This document shows positions 53,625-64,000 of a DNA stretch of 64,000 nucleotides, piece after piece. The first letter of the stretch is position 1. Each line of letters opens with the position of its first letter. Made by a program: the position numbers and the translations under genes. The notes beneath the pieces were generated by a model, which saw nothing but the letters and a program-made list of their open reading frames with translations, was not told the DNA's origin and did no database searches. This stretch comes from Lactarius indigo. Taxonomy: Eukaryota > Basidiomycota > Agaricomycetes > Russulales > Russulaceae. The stretch lies in the NCBI GenBank assembly GCA_025766275.1, contig JAFKAC010000002.1, positions 868,001-932,000 of the forward strand, read 5' to 3'.

Positions 53625-53722
53625 ACGCGCAGCTGTCAATCAACTCCGTTGTGCAGTACTCTCTGCATTCTCCATGACCTCATGAAGCACATGGTTTTGG
53701 AGCCGGGATTTGCATTAAATAG
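53625..53722 (+). promoter_or_regulatory. Shared GH25 promoter module, copy B
   Basis: ACGCGCAGCTGTCAATCAA (53625-53643), ATGACCTCATGAAGCACATGG (53675-53695) and TTGCATTAAATAGG (53711-53724). The TATA region differs most from the other copies. Confidence 0.65.
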
Positions 53723-53765
53723 GCTGTCGTACTAGCTTTTCAGTATACCCCAGGATCCTACAGCC

Positions 53766-54950
53766 ATGCGATCTCTTCTCCAAATACTCACCCTGTCCAC
53801 TCTATCTCTGTCACTCGGCGTCTACGGCGCACCTGGGAGCGGGAGCGAGTCGACGCTCGTGAAACGCGCAGACCCACAGGGCATCGACGTCTCCCACTTT
53901 CAGGGGACCCTAAACTGGAACACGATTAAGTCCCAGGGCGTCGTGTTCGCGTACATCAAGGCGACCGAGGGCACAAGTTGAGCGCGAGCCCTTTCCTCCC
54001 CACGCGGACCATGTGGTCCCCGCGACTCGTTTTGTTGGCGTGAACTGACGCCGTCGTGACTGTCCCAGCGTTCATTGACCCTAACTTCTCATCGAACTAT
54101 GTCGGCGCAACAAACGCTGGTGTAATACGCGGGGGCTATCACTTTGCCCACCCGGACACTTCCACCGGTGCAGCGCAGGCCAACTTCTTCCTTGCACACG
54201 GAGGTCAGTGGATAACTATGGCACTTTACGTGACGGTGATGACTGACACTAGAACGCAGGTGGATGGTCTGGTGACGGTATCACACTCCCAGGAGCCCTC
54301 GACTTGGAAGGTACCCCTTATTCTCGACGCATTTGTGGGTTGTCCCTGCAATTTCTGACTCATCATCTCTATCCAAGGCACCTGCTATGGCCTCAGTGCG
54401 GCGCAGATGGTGGCTTGGATCCAGGACTTTTCCAACACCTATCATTCAGCGACGGCTAGGTAACCCCCTTTTTCATCCTTCTGCTGTACAGGGCGCGGTA
54501 TCCTCACAAACTTCTGACACCAACTCACTTTTAGGTTCCCTAGTGCGTTTCTCCGCTGCCTTTTTTCACCGAATAGATCTCGTCTCACACTCTTTCTCCA
54601 CACAGCGATATATACTACAACGAGCTGGTGGACCTCGTGCACGGGTAACAGCGCTGCTTTCAGTTCCAATGCGCTTTGGATCGCCCACTGGGCCACCACC
54701 ATCGGGACCCTTCCTGCCTCCTGGGGGTAATTGCACCATTTCCCGAGACCTATGTGGTTTCAGTCACTGATTTTTTTTACAGCTTCACCACGTTCTGGCA
54801 GTATGCTGATTCCGGTCCCTTCCCGGGCGACCAAGACAGGTTCAACGGCGATGCCGCCGGCTTGAGCAGGTATCGTGTCACCGCCCTTTGTGTCTCGAAT
54901 ATTCATACGAATTTGAAATTGCGTTCATCTCTAGGTTCGCCTCGAGCTAA
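53766..54950 (+). CDS. GH25 lysozyme, copy B (eight exons, 236 aa; extra intron)
   Basis: Secreted GH25 muramidase, paralogue of the three neighbours. Exons: 53766-53976, 54069-54203, 54260-54310, 54378-54459, 54535-54542, 54606-54726, 54783-54869, 54935-54950 (711 nt). Signal peptide, KR site, [26 protein letters not shown] (catalytic Asp and Glu), [23 protein letters not shown]. It has one intron more than copies A, C and D: a 56-bp GTCAGT...CGCAG splits the codon for the Gly before GWSGDG. Other changes include HF for HW/NW in the first motif, TTIGTLPASWG, and a distinct C-terminus RFASS. The 8-nt microexon is GTTCCCTA (FP). All catalytic residues kept. Confidence 0.9.
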
Positions 54951-56960
54951 TTTCCTATTTTTTTCCCGGTGGGCATGAAAAAAGCCCGGGAGGGGGGTGG
55001 TTCTAGCTGGTTTACCTGATTGATTAACAGAGCTTGTGTCTATTACCATCTCTGCTGGTCATCTAGGCCTGTGGGTCGTGGAGTTTCCGGAGAAGTGTTA
55101 GATGGTACTAGACCTATTTCCAACGAATGTCAGATCTTTCAGTGTGCAAAAATGTGCTTGCAGCGAACTAATTACTATTGAGAAAGGCGCTGTCGCATTT
55201 TCGAAAGGTTCGAATGCCAGTCGACGGACACTTTGTAAAACCCCGAAGCACATCGGGCTTCGCTCTACGGAGGTGGAAAGTGGAGAGCTAAACATGTGAC
55301 ACAGGCTTCTAAGCTTAGGGTACGTACTCTTACGGCTCAATGTGTGACCTTTTGCGTCAGGACGACACAGGTCAATGTGTCTGGGAACCCCGAAGCATAA
55401 TTACGATTTCTAGTATGTATCGCGTACCAATTGGTTCGGATCCACACAGGCAGACAACGTGGTGGGATCGCTGGGCCCTCCCCCCTGTCGCGGGGGGACA
55501 TAAGGATCGTGAAACCGCATGTCAGAATGTATGACCCATGCGGTTCATTGAATGAATGAATGGCAATGGGGATTAGAACAGCAAGTATATTACGGAATGA
55601 ATGTCAGGGTGGGGACTCAGAAGTGCTGTCCAGACTTGGGCTTCCGGTGTGGTGCACAAGGAAAAATGTCGGACACCAGTTAGTCCTATAGCCGTACGCT
55701 CCACCTGGAAATACCAGTCCCACCACATGGCCGCACAGATCGTGCGTTATTACGGCTCACAGGATTAGCGAACGTGCTGACGAAGGCAATAGGTAGAGCT
55801 GCTGTGCTGAGTCGGAGATGACCCCAAGATGTCTCGGGAAAAAATGGTCGTCCATCGGCTTACTAATCATGGATGCGTGGACTGTTCGGCAATTTCCGTA
55901 GCCTCCATTGCCGCTCTAGATCTTGCTCTAGATGCAGTCTGTATTGTTTCCACTCAGAAAAACTATCAAACACTTCTTGATGCAACACATGAGATGTATT
56001 TCCCATTCTTGACGTTTTTTTTCCAGCACTTCGTTGAAGTACTTGTCGGCACTAGGGAAAACTCCCATATCGGAATTCAGTTCCTGGTCGCCCCTGCTGG
56101 CGTTTAGACACCCTGTCTCGCTTTTTTTTTTTTTTTTTTTTTTTTTTTTTGACCCTGTCTCGCTTTGGATGCAGATATTTGCGATAGGCGTTTTACACTT
56201 GCTACGGTGCGGATACGTGTTCTCCAGTGAGAATCGGGAATAGGAAGGCAAGGTGGGGCTCGGGAATCAGATGACTGATATATGATAGTAGCTGTTCAAA
56301 GCTTCTTTGACAAGTCGCAGCCATGACAACCTTTCATGCAGTGCGGTACTTGCGGTCAGGCAGGCGCGGGTGTCAAAGTATTATATCGGTACGAGGACGA
56401 TGAATTACCAACTTTGCAGCGGCGGAATTGTACTGAGGACTGCTTTGACCGTCCTGTGGCTGTTTTAGGGGATTGGGGTCGTCACCCCATACGATTGTAG
56501 CTGAGTCCGACTATGGCCAACAATAACGTTGGGGTCCGAGTCGGTCACAGCCTTCGAAAGCAAAAGAACAGGGGGGTAACATGGAAGGAAAGACATTGAC
56601 AATCGGGGTTGACTTGGTTATGGTAATGACGGGTGACTTTGACAGGTCTCGTGAATCTGTTGGTCACGGACCGAGACTTGACGACCACATGACGAGCACG
56701 CCGTCCCAGGCCCGCTTCAAAGAGCGAAGTCAAGTTAGGATTCTCCGAGTCTCGGCTCACACTCAGGCTTTGATTCTACTTGCTGGCTGTTGCAAAGTGG
56801 TCTTCTAGATGATACTTGGGCGACCCTGAACTGCGCTCACGTGCGAGCCAAGGCACTTAGAAGTCAAAGAGAACTTCGACTCCTGACCTTGAGCCGGGTA
56901 CACCGTGACTTTCATATGTCGGCCTTCTGTATGCATGACCATGCTGTAGTGTGGGCTGCT
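54951..56960. other. Spacer between GH25 copies B and C
   Basis: No supportable gene. Holds a 29-T run flanked by a 15-bp direct repeat (56110-56166). From about 56690 the sequence resembles the region before copies A and D. Confidence 0.4.
56110..56166 (-). repeat. Poly(T) run flanked by 15-bp direct repeats
   Basis: ACCCTGTCTCGCTTT occurs at 56110-56124 and 56152-56166, with about 29 T and one G between. On the minus strand this is a bare poly(A) tail between a target duplication, as left by target-primed reverse transcription of a tail alone. Slippage duplication is the other option. Confidence 0.5.
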
Positions 56961-56962
56961 AC

Positions 56963-57055
56963 ACGCGCAGCTGTCAGTCAGCTTCATAGAGTTCTTTGGC
57001 TGTGACCACGCGAGGTACTTGGCTTTGGGGACTTGGATTTTGCATAAATTGCGGG
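56963..57055 (+). promoter_or_regulatory. Shared GH25 promoter module, copy C
   Basis: ACGCGCAGCTGTCAGTCAGC (56963-56982), GTGACCACGCGAGGTACTTGG (57002-57022) and TTGCATAAATTGCGGGG (57040-57056, TATA box about 45 bp before the ATG). Confidence 0.7.
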
Positions 57056-57091
57056 GCAGATGGCGAGTATTTCCCCAGCATCTTTTCAAGC

Positions 57092-58191
57092 ATGCGATCC
57101 CTCCTCCAAATCGTCGCCTTAGCCACTCTATCTCTGTCTCTCGGCGTCTCCGGCGTACCCGCGAGTGAGAGCGAGCCAACGCTCGTGAAGCGCGCGGACC
57201 CAGTGGGAATCGACGTCTCCAACTGGCAAGGAACTCTCAACTGGGCCACGATCAAGTCCCAGGGCGTCCAGTTCGCCTACATCAAGGCGACAGAGGGTAC
57301 AAGTTGAGCACAATCCTTTTCTACCCTGTTTTGGCCGATGCCGATGACTGCGAACAGCTTACATTGACCCCTACTTCGACCACAACTATGTCGGTGCCAC
57401 CAACAACGGTATCATACGCGGCGCATACCACTTTGCCCACCCGGGCAGCTCCAGTGGCGCGACGCAGGCCAACTACTTCCTTGCCCACGGAGGTGGGTGG
57501 TCCGGCGACGGAATCACCCTCCCCGGAGCCGTTGATCTCGAAGGTACTCCCATTCTTACTGGATCACATAGATGCCAATTTTCTGACGGATCTTTCTTTA
57601 TTCAAGGTGATTGCGCTGGTCTCACCCATGCCCAGATGGTTACGTGGATAAAGGACTTTTCCAACACGTACCACTCGAAGACGACCAGGTAAACACCATT
57701 TCCTCACCCTTCGTTTAACTCAGCACGGTTAATGGCCCCACCTTGAATCGCGGCTCCCGAAATGACTAGGTACCCTGGTGCGTTGCTCATCTGTACATTG
57801 ATTCATGGAGTCGCACTCGTTTCTTATGCTCTCCCCCTCTCAGTGATTTACACTACGACGAGCTGGTGGACGTCTTGCACGGGTAACAGTGCCTCATTCG
57901 GCACGACCAACCCGCTCTGGATCGCCCACTGGGCAAGCTCCATTGGCACCCTCCCCGCCGGCTGGAGGTAATTTTCACAATTGTTGATAGCCATGTAACT
58001 TCAGTTGCTGATGACGTCCATAGCTTCACCACATTCTGGCAATATGCTGATTCTGGTTCCCACCCAGGAGACCAGGACAAGTTCAACGGCGACGCTGCTG
58101 GATTGAAACGGTACTGTTTTCCAATGCCCTTATATCCCTATGTCCGCACAAATATTAAATGGTGTTCATCTCTAGGATGGCTTTGGGATAA
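57092..58191 (+). CDS. GH25 lysozyme, copy C (seven exons, 237 aa)
   Basis: Secreted GH25 muramidase. Exons: 57092-57302, 57358-57543, 57607-57688, 57770-57777, 57844-57967, 58024-58110, 58176-58191 (714 nt). Signal peptide [20 protein letters not shown], shortened propeptide ending [28 protein letters not shown] (catalytic Asp, Glu), [11 protein letters not shown], microexon [56 protein letters not shown], end KRMALG. Closest to copy D in the second half and to copy A in the first half, which suggests gene conversion or stepwise duplication. Looks functional. Confidence 0.92.
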
Positions 58192-60595
58192 TCTCAGAGG
58201 TTTTCCGTGTATATATGACTGCTATTCCACATACTAGGAGACGGGGAAGGAGGGAGGGAGAAGCATCTCTGTCATGGTGTCGCCCGATATAATATATGTC
58301 CTTTGCGGTCTCTGCTCCTCATATTGTTCGGATTGGTCAGGGAATTTCACTGTATTGCAGAAAGTGTCAGAACAACACTGGCCCCCTCTTCAACTTTGGC
58401 AATGTCAGGCCTATGAACTTGCGGTGATGTGCAGCCAGTTGACTGAAGCATAGTGAAAGATGACCTGATGACATCGCATTTTGAGGGGTTCAAGGGCCGT
58501 GTTTGTCAAAGAGCCGTTTCCCAGCGGTCACATTGGGTTTCATAACTCGCCCTGTAAGCTAATTCAGAGGATACAACCTCACTCGGCTTGCGTTACTAGC
58601 CCAAACCCAGGGTGTTGTGTTTCAGCCTTCGTCGTCTACTGATTTTAATGCTTTTCTTGTTCTTGTTTGCGACATTGCGACACTTTTGATCAACGTATGC
58701 GACGCACGTGTTAGCATTACATTTTCTCTTGCATAGCACGGATCCTGTACCCTTTGGCCATCACAACACCGACCCACTGAAGGACTCCCCATTGTCATGA
58801 AGCGACCAGAGATCGTAAGATTGTCTCACAAGGTGCAAGGGCTGAGATTTATATGGTGTTTCGATGACGAAAAGGAAATGCAGATGGGAAGAAGTCCAGC
58901 ACGGAAATTTGGGGAGGACTCGGAGAAGTGCTGAAGACATCTAGTCAACCATCTAGTGCCGGGACCTCACTAGATGCCGCACGGGGCATGGCCGCGGCTT
59001 CCAATCTCGAGCGGGTCTCGAGTCGAATCCGAGTTGGATACTCGCTCTTTGGGTGTATTTTGGCTGTACTCTACTTGAAATGCCTGCACTGGCACTTCGC
59101 AGAGGTCGTATGATAGGCCAGATACTGAGATCCTCGATATTGGAACGACTCAGGGCAGTAGCTGTAGCTCACAGTACGTCACGGTCATCAATATCATTGC
59201 TCACTTGCTATATCATATCATCGGGGCGTGGGATAACCCTTATCGGACATCATATTACTTGAGGGCGAATTTGTAATTACAGTACTGTAAGCATGGAATG
59301 ACTCGGACTCATCACGTGGCCGTGACTGGTGTTTCTACTTCACGGTCCATACTCTCCCCTCTTTTCGAGAACGCTGGTATATGCATGAAGGAGCACGTGT
59401 TTTCCTTCTATTCCGTGAATGTACCTGGCGACTTGTAACCCTCGCTTCTCTGTCATTCAAAGTTGTCTGTTACTACGCAGACAGATCATGTGGCCATGGG
59501 ATCCTTGGATAGAATCGACGAACTTTCTTATTACAGGACTCGGATAGATTGTTCACTGTTCTTGTTGTACGCAGACCTGTCAATTCCAAGTTTTTGGTCA
59601 CTTGGAATAACTGGTATCTCTGGACTTTTGATCGTCCGTATGGTCTCAGTGCTCAGAAATTTTGTCTCACTTGTGCCGATTGCGAGGGCGTGTTTTCTGG
59701 TTTCAGTTCTGCGTACAGCTATGTCACTTCAAATTGATAAAACACACTGGCCCTGGCTCTGTGCACTGCGTAGGGGAGATCCGAACCGCCAATGAGGGGT
59801 TTAAGCTGAAAATTCCACCGCCCCATGCTGCTAGTCCGTACGTCCAGACACGGGGTTTCAGTCTCATTCCTACTGTGTGCCGTAACTAACTTACTCGGAC
59901 CTTCCCGCAAACTTCTTGGCACGTATGCTGCCCCTAAATGGCTCTGGGCTGCTGGTACAATTTCTGATGACTCGCGACGATATCCAGTACGATGAAGGCT
60001 GTCAGGCAGAGACAGGGTACAAGGTATTACCGATATAAGTACGGAAGAACGCCAGAAACAGCAAGATCAGGCCGAGCAAGTTTGATTCAAGGTCGGCTGT
60101 ACTGTGACTAGCTTTTGAGGGTTGGGATCCTCGCCTCCGTGTTCCACTGGTACCCACGAAGTGGAGCCAGAGTTGATTAACGCCTCCGAAAGAGAATGAA
60201 GAGGTGACATACCATCTGACTTCAATACCACTTGGCGATGATAGTCCGAGACATCGGAGAGTGGGGTTGAATCATCTACGAGAAATGAACCAATTATTTT
60301 GACGGCTCCGCAGGGCTGCTAGTCTTGGCAGCGAACGGCATTACGTGCGTGCCGCGGGGTCACTGGTCACCCACCCCAAATTGCGAAGTTCCGTTACGGT
60401 CATCCCAGTCTCGACTCATGCTGCCGCTACCGCCGCTTTGGCGCTCGTAATGATGACCCTCGTGGAACCTCTGAACTGCACTCGCGAGCGAGTCCAGGTA
60501 AAGTGAACTCCGACTACAGACCTCCGACCTCATGCTGCGAGTACCATGCCTTTGCTTCTAATCTGTGCACAAATGGCGTAACTCGAAGTTCGGCA
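58192..60595. other. Spacer between GH25 copies C and D, no gene seen
   Basis: Short frames only. The last 150 bp align by eye with the region before copy C (CTGAACTGC(A/G)CTC(G/A)CG). Confidence 0.4.
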
Positions 60596-60597
60596 CT

Positions 60598-60694
60598 CAC
60601 AGCTGTCAGTCAGCTTCAGAGGACTTGTACCGTGACCACATGAAGCACATGGAACAGGGGGATGGGGGGGACTGAGGTTTGTATAAATTGCGGG
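60598..60694 (+). promoter_or_regulatory. Shared GH25 promoter module, copy D
   Basis: CACAGCTGTCAGTCAGCTTCA (60598-60618), GTGACCACATGAAGCACATGG (60632-60652), then TTTGTATAAATTGCGGG (60678-60694; TATA about 45 bp before the ATG). Confidence 0.7.
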
Positions 60695-60728
60695 CGGATA
60701 TCATGCAGCACCCCAGCATCCTACAAGC

Positions 60729-61843
60729 ATGCGGTCTTTCTTCCAAATACTCGCCTTATCCACCCTGTCTCTGTCGCTCGGCGTCGCCGGTGCACCCGCC
60801 CCCGAGAGCGAGGATGGGCCGACGCTCGTGAAGCGCGCAGATCCTGAGGGCATCGATGTCTCCCACTGGCAGGGAGCCCTCAACTGGAACACAATCAAGT
60901 CTCAGGGCGTCACGTTCGCGTACATCAAGGCGACCGAGGGCACAAGTTGAGCACAAACCCTTTCCTCCTATGCGATCCCATCTCGTCCGCACTTTTATTG
61001 ACTGACGCTATCACGATACCTTACAGCGTTCATCGACCCCAATTTCTCATCGAACTATGTCGGCGCGACTAATGCCGGTCTCATACGCGGCGCGTATCAC
61101 TTTGCCCACCCAGACTCATCCAGTGGGGCGACGCAGGCCAACTACTTCCTTGCCCACGGAGGTGGATGGTCTGGCGACGGGAGAACCCTCCCTGGCGCCA
61201 TCGACCTTGAAGGTACGTTTATTCCTAGCACCTGCGTGTTATCTCTACGTTTTCTGACACGTCGTCTCTCTTCAAGCCGGTTGCTACGGTCTCACCCACG
61301 CCCAGATGGTCACGTGGATCAAGGACTTTTCCAACACGTACCACTCGAAGACGACTAGGTAAACACTATTTCTCGTCCCTCGCTAGACTTAGCATAGTAA
61401 CATCCCACACTTTTTGCTGCGGCTCGTAACGCTATTAGGTACCCAAGTGAGTTTGAAATCTTTCAGACCGCCGCTGTCGTCGCTGACGCTCTTGCCCCCC
61501 TCAGCGATATACACTACGACGAGCTGGTGGACCTCGTGCACGGGTAACAGCGCCTCATTCGGCACGACCAACCCGCTTTGGATAGCCCACTGGGCAAGCT
61601 CCATTGGCACCCTCCCCGCCGGCTGGAGGTAACCACTCCATATTCGAAAGGTTTATGGTTCTAGATTCTGACGGTTTTTACAGCTTCACCACGTTCTGGC
61701 AGTACGCCGACTCAGGCCCCCACCCGGGAGACCAGGACAAGTTCAATGGTGACGCTGCTGGATTGAAACGGTAGGGTGTCTCCATACTTCTTGTGATCTT
61801 GCGAGGTATTCATTTTCCATTCTCTAGGATGGCTCTGGGATAA
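60729..61843 (+). CDS. GH25 lysozyme, copy D (seven exons, 239 aa)
   Basis: Secreted GH25 muramidase. Exons: 60729-60945, 61027-61212, 61277-61358, 61439-61446, 61505-61628, 61684-61770, 61828-61843 (720 nt). Signal peptide [20 protein letters not shown], propeptide ending [30 protein letters not shown] (catalytic Asp, Glu kept; Ala instead of Gly after the pair), [11 protein letters not shown], microexon [45 protein letters not shown], end KRMALG. Last gene of the tandem array. Confidence 0.92.
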
Positions 61844-63703
61844 ATCCCGGGGTTTCACTATTCATAATAAGCCTGCTACTTCATCAGCGGGAGTTGTGAC
61901 GTATTCCCTCATGTCACCTAAAATAGTTAATGTCAGACCTCTGTTGCGGTGTCATTGCGGTATTGTGCTTGCAGCAAACCAATTGTCAAGCAAGGCGGAG
62001 TTGTGCTTTTGTGCTTTGAATGCTTTAAACTCGACACGACGTGGTTCAGCCATTGCCATTTCCTAGTCGCTTTCCTCCTTTAACGTCTTCAACCGATAAG
62101 GTCGGGAAGTCCAGGAGAGCGCCCTTCAAAAGCTTCGTCCATTTGATCACTCCAACGACGGCTCTGCGTGGTGGGGATTCTCTATTGTTTCAAGAGGACA
62201 CATATACTACCACTAGCATAGCACCAGGATTTTTTCCGAGGGCTTTGGAGGTACTGGTCATACTGGGGCTCATCTGCCGTTTCGCCGGAATCGGGTCTGG
62301 CAATCCCACGCGACTCCAACGTCAGCAATGCAGAGAGAGAGAACTGGCTCTTCGTACCTCTCGTGACGAAGTGTGTGTACTAGATTTACGTCGAGAGCAC
62401 GTTCAATCTTTGGATTAAAAGTGGCGGACCAGTTACTATCTTCTTTTTTGAACTCAGGAGGAACGCTAAGTAGATCTGGTTCAGTCATGAATCTGTTTTC
62501 TTCGCGTGTTAGAGCGAGAGAACTCGTATCGTCGGGCAGCTCATTGAAGCGGACTATGGCACTGTTCCGGGAATGGATAGGCCACTGGCATTAGCGAAAA
62601 GTGTCGCGGAGGAAGAAAGTGGTGGTAAACCTGGACTACCAGTCAAGATGCTATTGAGAGGGCGAGACACCTCATCGGAAGGTGTGACAGATGAGCTGGA
62701 GTACTCTGGATTCCCTCGATTTGTACCAAGACATTGCTATATCGTGGCAAGAAATAGTACAAGTCGATCCGTCATTACCTCCGAATCCGAACTCGGAAGT
62801 GACAGTGGGATCCGCATTGCAAGAACACAACCATAATTGCCGTCCCGGCCCGGTAAGAAATGCGGGTGTTTGGCCCGTCTTTTTTTGGTTCTTCAACTCT
62901 CTGCCTGGAACGGCCATGACTCGCTCGGAGGATGTCTATGGCTTTTGACATGTTGGGATCGGCCTGCAGGCCAAGGCTAGGTAGGGCTGTACTGATGTAC
63001 CCCTATCAGCACGTATGTGACTTCAAGATATCTCGAGTCACGGCATTTGTATCTCAAGCTTGATCTCAAGTCACCCCGGGACTCTGGATTGACACTGCAG
63101 TACCAAATGCATCGAGTAATACACGCCTTCTCGGACTCTGCAATCCTCTTTCTTACTCTAAAAATCCCTCACCTGTTATGTCACACAGCTCTGAGCAGCT
63201 GACAGCCAACCGCTGAAGAGCATCTCAAAATTAGGATCTTGTGAACCCGCTACCCTTGCTCCAGCGCGAATTATTGCCATACTCTCTGTTGGCTACCTAT
63301 CTCCGGTGTGAATTGTACTCCTGTCGAGAAGATGTCGGGAAAATGGGCACCCAGTGTCACCCACGGGTACATACAGCGAGAGGCCTAACAAACTAATTCG
63401 AGTTGATGTGCACTGACCTGGGCTCTGCGCAATTGATTAGAGACGTTAAATCAGTCAACGGGAGTTTATCCTAGTTATCAACTCGTGGTGTCCATCGCCA
63501 CCTAGTTTGCACGCCCAATGCAGAGTTCCAGCTCACTCCATGGAGATACAACTACTTTGGCGTGCGCCCTCCATTGTTCGGCGTGCATCCGTTTCCCTCG
63601 CCCCCAAAATTGATCGCAGCGAACAGTTTAATGGCTAGATACCGATAAATTAGCGTCTCTCGGGGGGCTCGGGTGGCTGTAGCGTCAAGGGAACCACGCA
63701 CAC
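61844..63703. other. Intergenic region with a Tup1-like fragment
   Basis: Apart from the minus-strand fragment at 62270-62560 nothing supportable. The first 150 bp resemble the 3' flank of copy B (TGCTTGCAGC(G/A)AAC). Confidence 0.4.
62270..62560 (-). pseudogene. Decayed fragment of a Tup1-like WD40 corepressor gene
   Basis: The minus strand reads RFNELPDDTSSLALTREENR, then LSVPPEFKKEDSNWSATFNP and KIERALDVNLVHTLRHE. This strongly resembles the segment just before the first WD repeat of fungal Tup1 (VPPEFKKEGSDW, NPKVKRVLDVNLVHTLMHES as I recall it). After HE the expected WD40 blade is not recoverable in any frame and the frame ends at 62270. No other blade is visible nearby, so this is a relic or a diverged short gene. 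Confidence 0.45.
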
Positions 63704-64000
63704 TCAGAGAGTGACTGGGCTGGTGGTGGTGACAAAATCACTTTTCCCCTTTTCTGGGTCCGTGGGTGGAGGAAGTTCGTGAAGTCTAATCGATGTGCGA
63801 GTGCTGGTCGTCGACTGGGAGGGTCTTAGTTGGGAAGCGAATACGAGCCTACTCCCCCCGCGGTTGCCACCACTAGCAAGAGACGCGACATTTGCGCTGT
63901 CACCTAGGCTCCCAGGAGATGGATGGTCGCGGAAGTAGATGCGGTTGTTGAGGGTCACAAAGAGAGAATTGGAATACCTGCGGTTCCGGTGAGCATCACT
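63704..64000 (-). CDS. C-terminal exon of a DUF6534-like fungal membrane protein, runs off right edge
   Basis: Open from the window edge to a TGA at 63704. It encodes SDAHRNRRYSNSLFVTLNNR, then a Ser/Gly/Arg-rich tail ending TTTSPVTL. The block (Y)xNSLxxTLNxR is the hallmark at the cytosolic end of the seven-helix DUF6534 family that is very expanded in Agaricomycetes; the membrane helices would lie to the right. Function unknown. Named from this one motif, so moderate confidence. Confidence 0.55.
   Translation of the reverse strand, partial: SDAHRNRRYSNSLFVTLNNRIYFRDHPSPGSLGDSANVASLASGGNRGGSRLVFASQLRPSQSTTSTRTSIRLHELPPPTDPEKGKSDFVTTTSPVTL

Noticed and set aside
59463..59795. 110-codon plus-strand frame with hydrophobic stretch between GH25 copies C and D
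   Set aside because: A second frame of similar quality overlaps it and no signal peptide or conserved motif is present.
1..64000. CRISPR arrays, bacterial operons, rRNA or viral integration
   Set aside because: Nothing of the kind seen; all reverse transcriptase genes here are ordinary fungal Ty3/gypsy elements without an envelope gene.

Overview
This window comes from a basidiomycete fungus, most likely an Agaricomycete. The signs are many 50-110 bp GT-AG introns in almost every gene, chromodomain-bearing Ty3/gypsy retrotransposons, a Ga/b/g-type G-protein gamma subunit with a CaaX end, an Ecl1-type zinc protein, secreted lysozymes with Kex2 sites, and a cytochrome P450 split into ten exons. 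All names rest on motifs and remembered family patterns; no database search was possible.

Layout. 1-902: left-edge, minus-strand LTR retrotransposon (5' LTR and start of the internal region). 1206-16923: a plus-strand Ty3/gypsy element (GAAAG target duplication) whose reverse transcriptase gene is split by a second, intact, minus-strand Ty3/gypsy element (4607-12620, CTTCC target duplication, two identical 774-bp LTRs). 17787-27070: housekeeping and metabolic genes: VPS54 (GARP tether, minus), a divergently transcribed SAM35/metaxin-like mitochondrial protein, a small signal-peptide membrane protein and an intact P450. 28860-30848: a secreted protein built from three near-identical cysteine-rich CBM-like modules. 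32713-33810: Ecl1-like zinc protein. 33811-39342: 5.5 kb with no gene I can support. 39343-40781: nine-exon TLC-domain membrane protein. 40957-45297: unrecognised gene fragments. 45298-48542: GPI-type cupredoxin (minus), mitochondrial thioredoxin, G-gamma subunit. 49812-61843: four tandem GH25 lysozyme genes with a shared promoter module. 62270-62560: decayed Tup1-like fragment. 63704-64000: C-terminal exon of a DUF6534-like membrane protein running off the right edge.

Most interesting. All three retrotransposons show the layout of Tf1/sushi-type self-priming: a TATA box, a predicted RNA 5' end 33-35 nt downstream, and a 10-11 nt exact complement of that 5' end placed 1-2 nt after the LTR. 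All three also have RNA leaders almost empty of AUG on the sense strand only (676, 739 and about 1,600 nt), while these leaders contain long open frames that read like protein. This suggests an AUG-less N-terminal product ahead of Gag, or strong selection for a scanning-permissive leader. In the GH25 array, each gene contains an 8-nt microexon and one copy carries an extra intron.

Exon models were made by hand from GT/AG sites, reading frame and family patterns. Each listed multi-exon CDS sums to a multiple of three unless stated.
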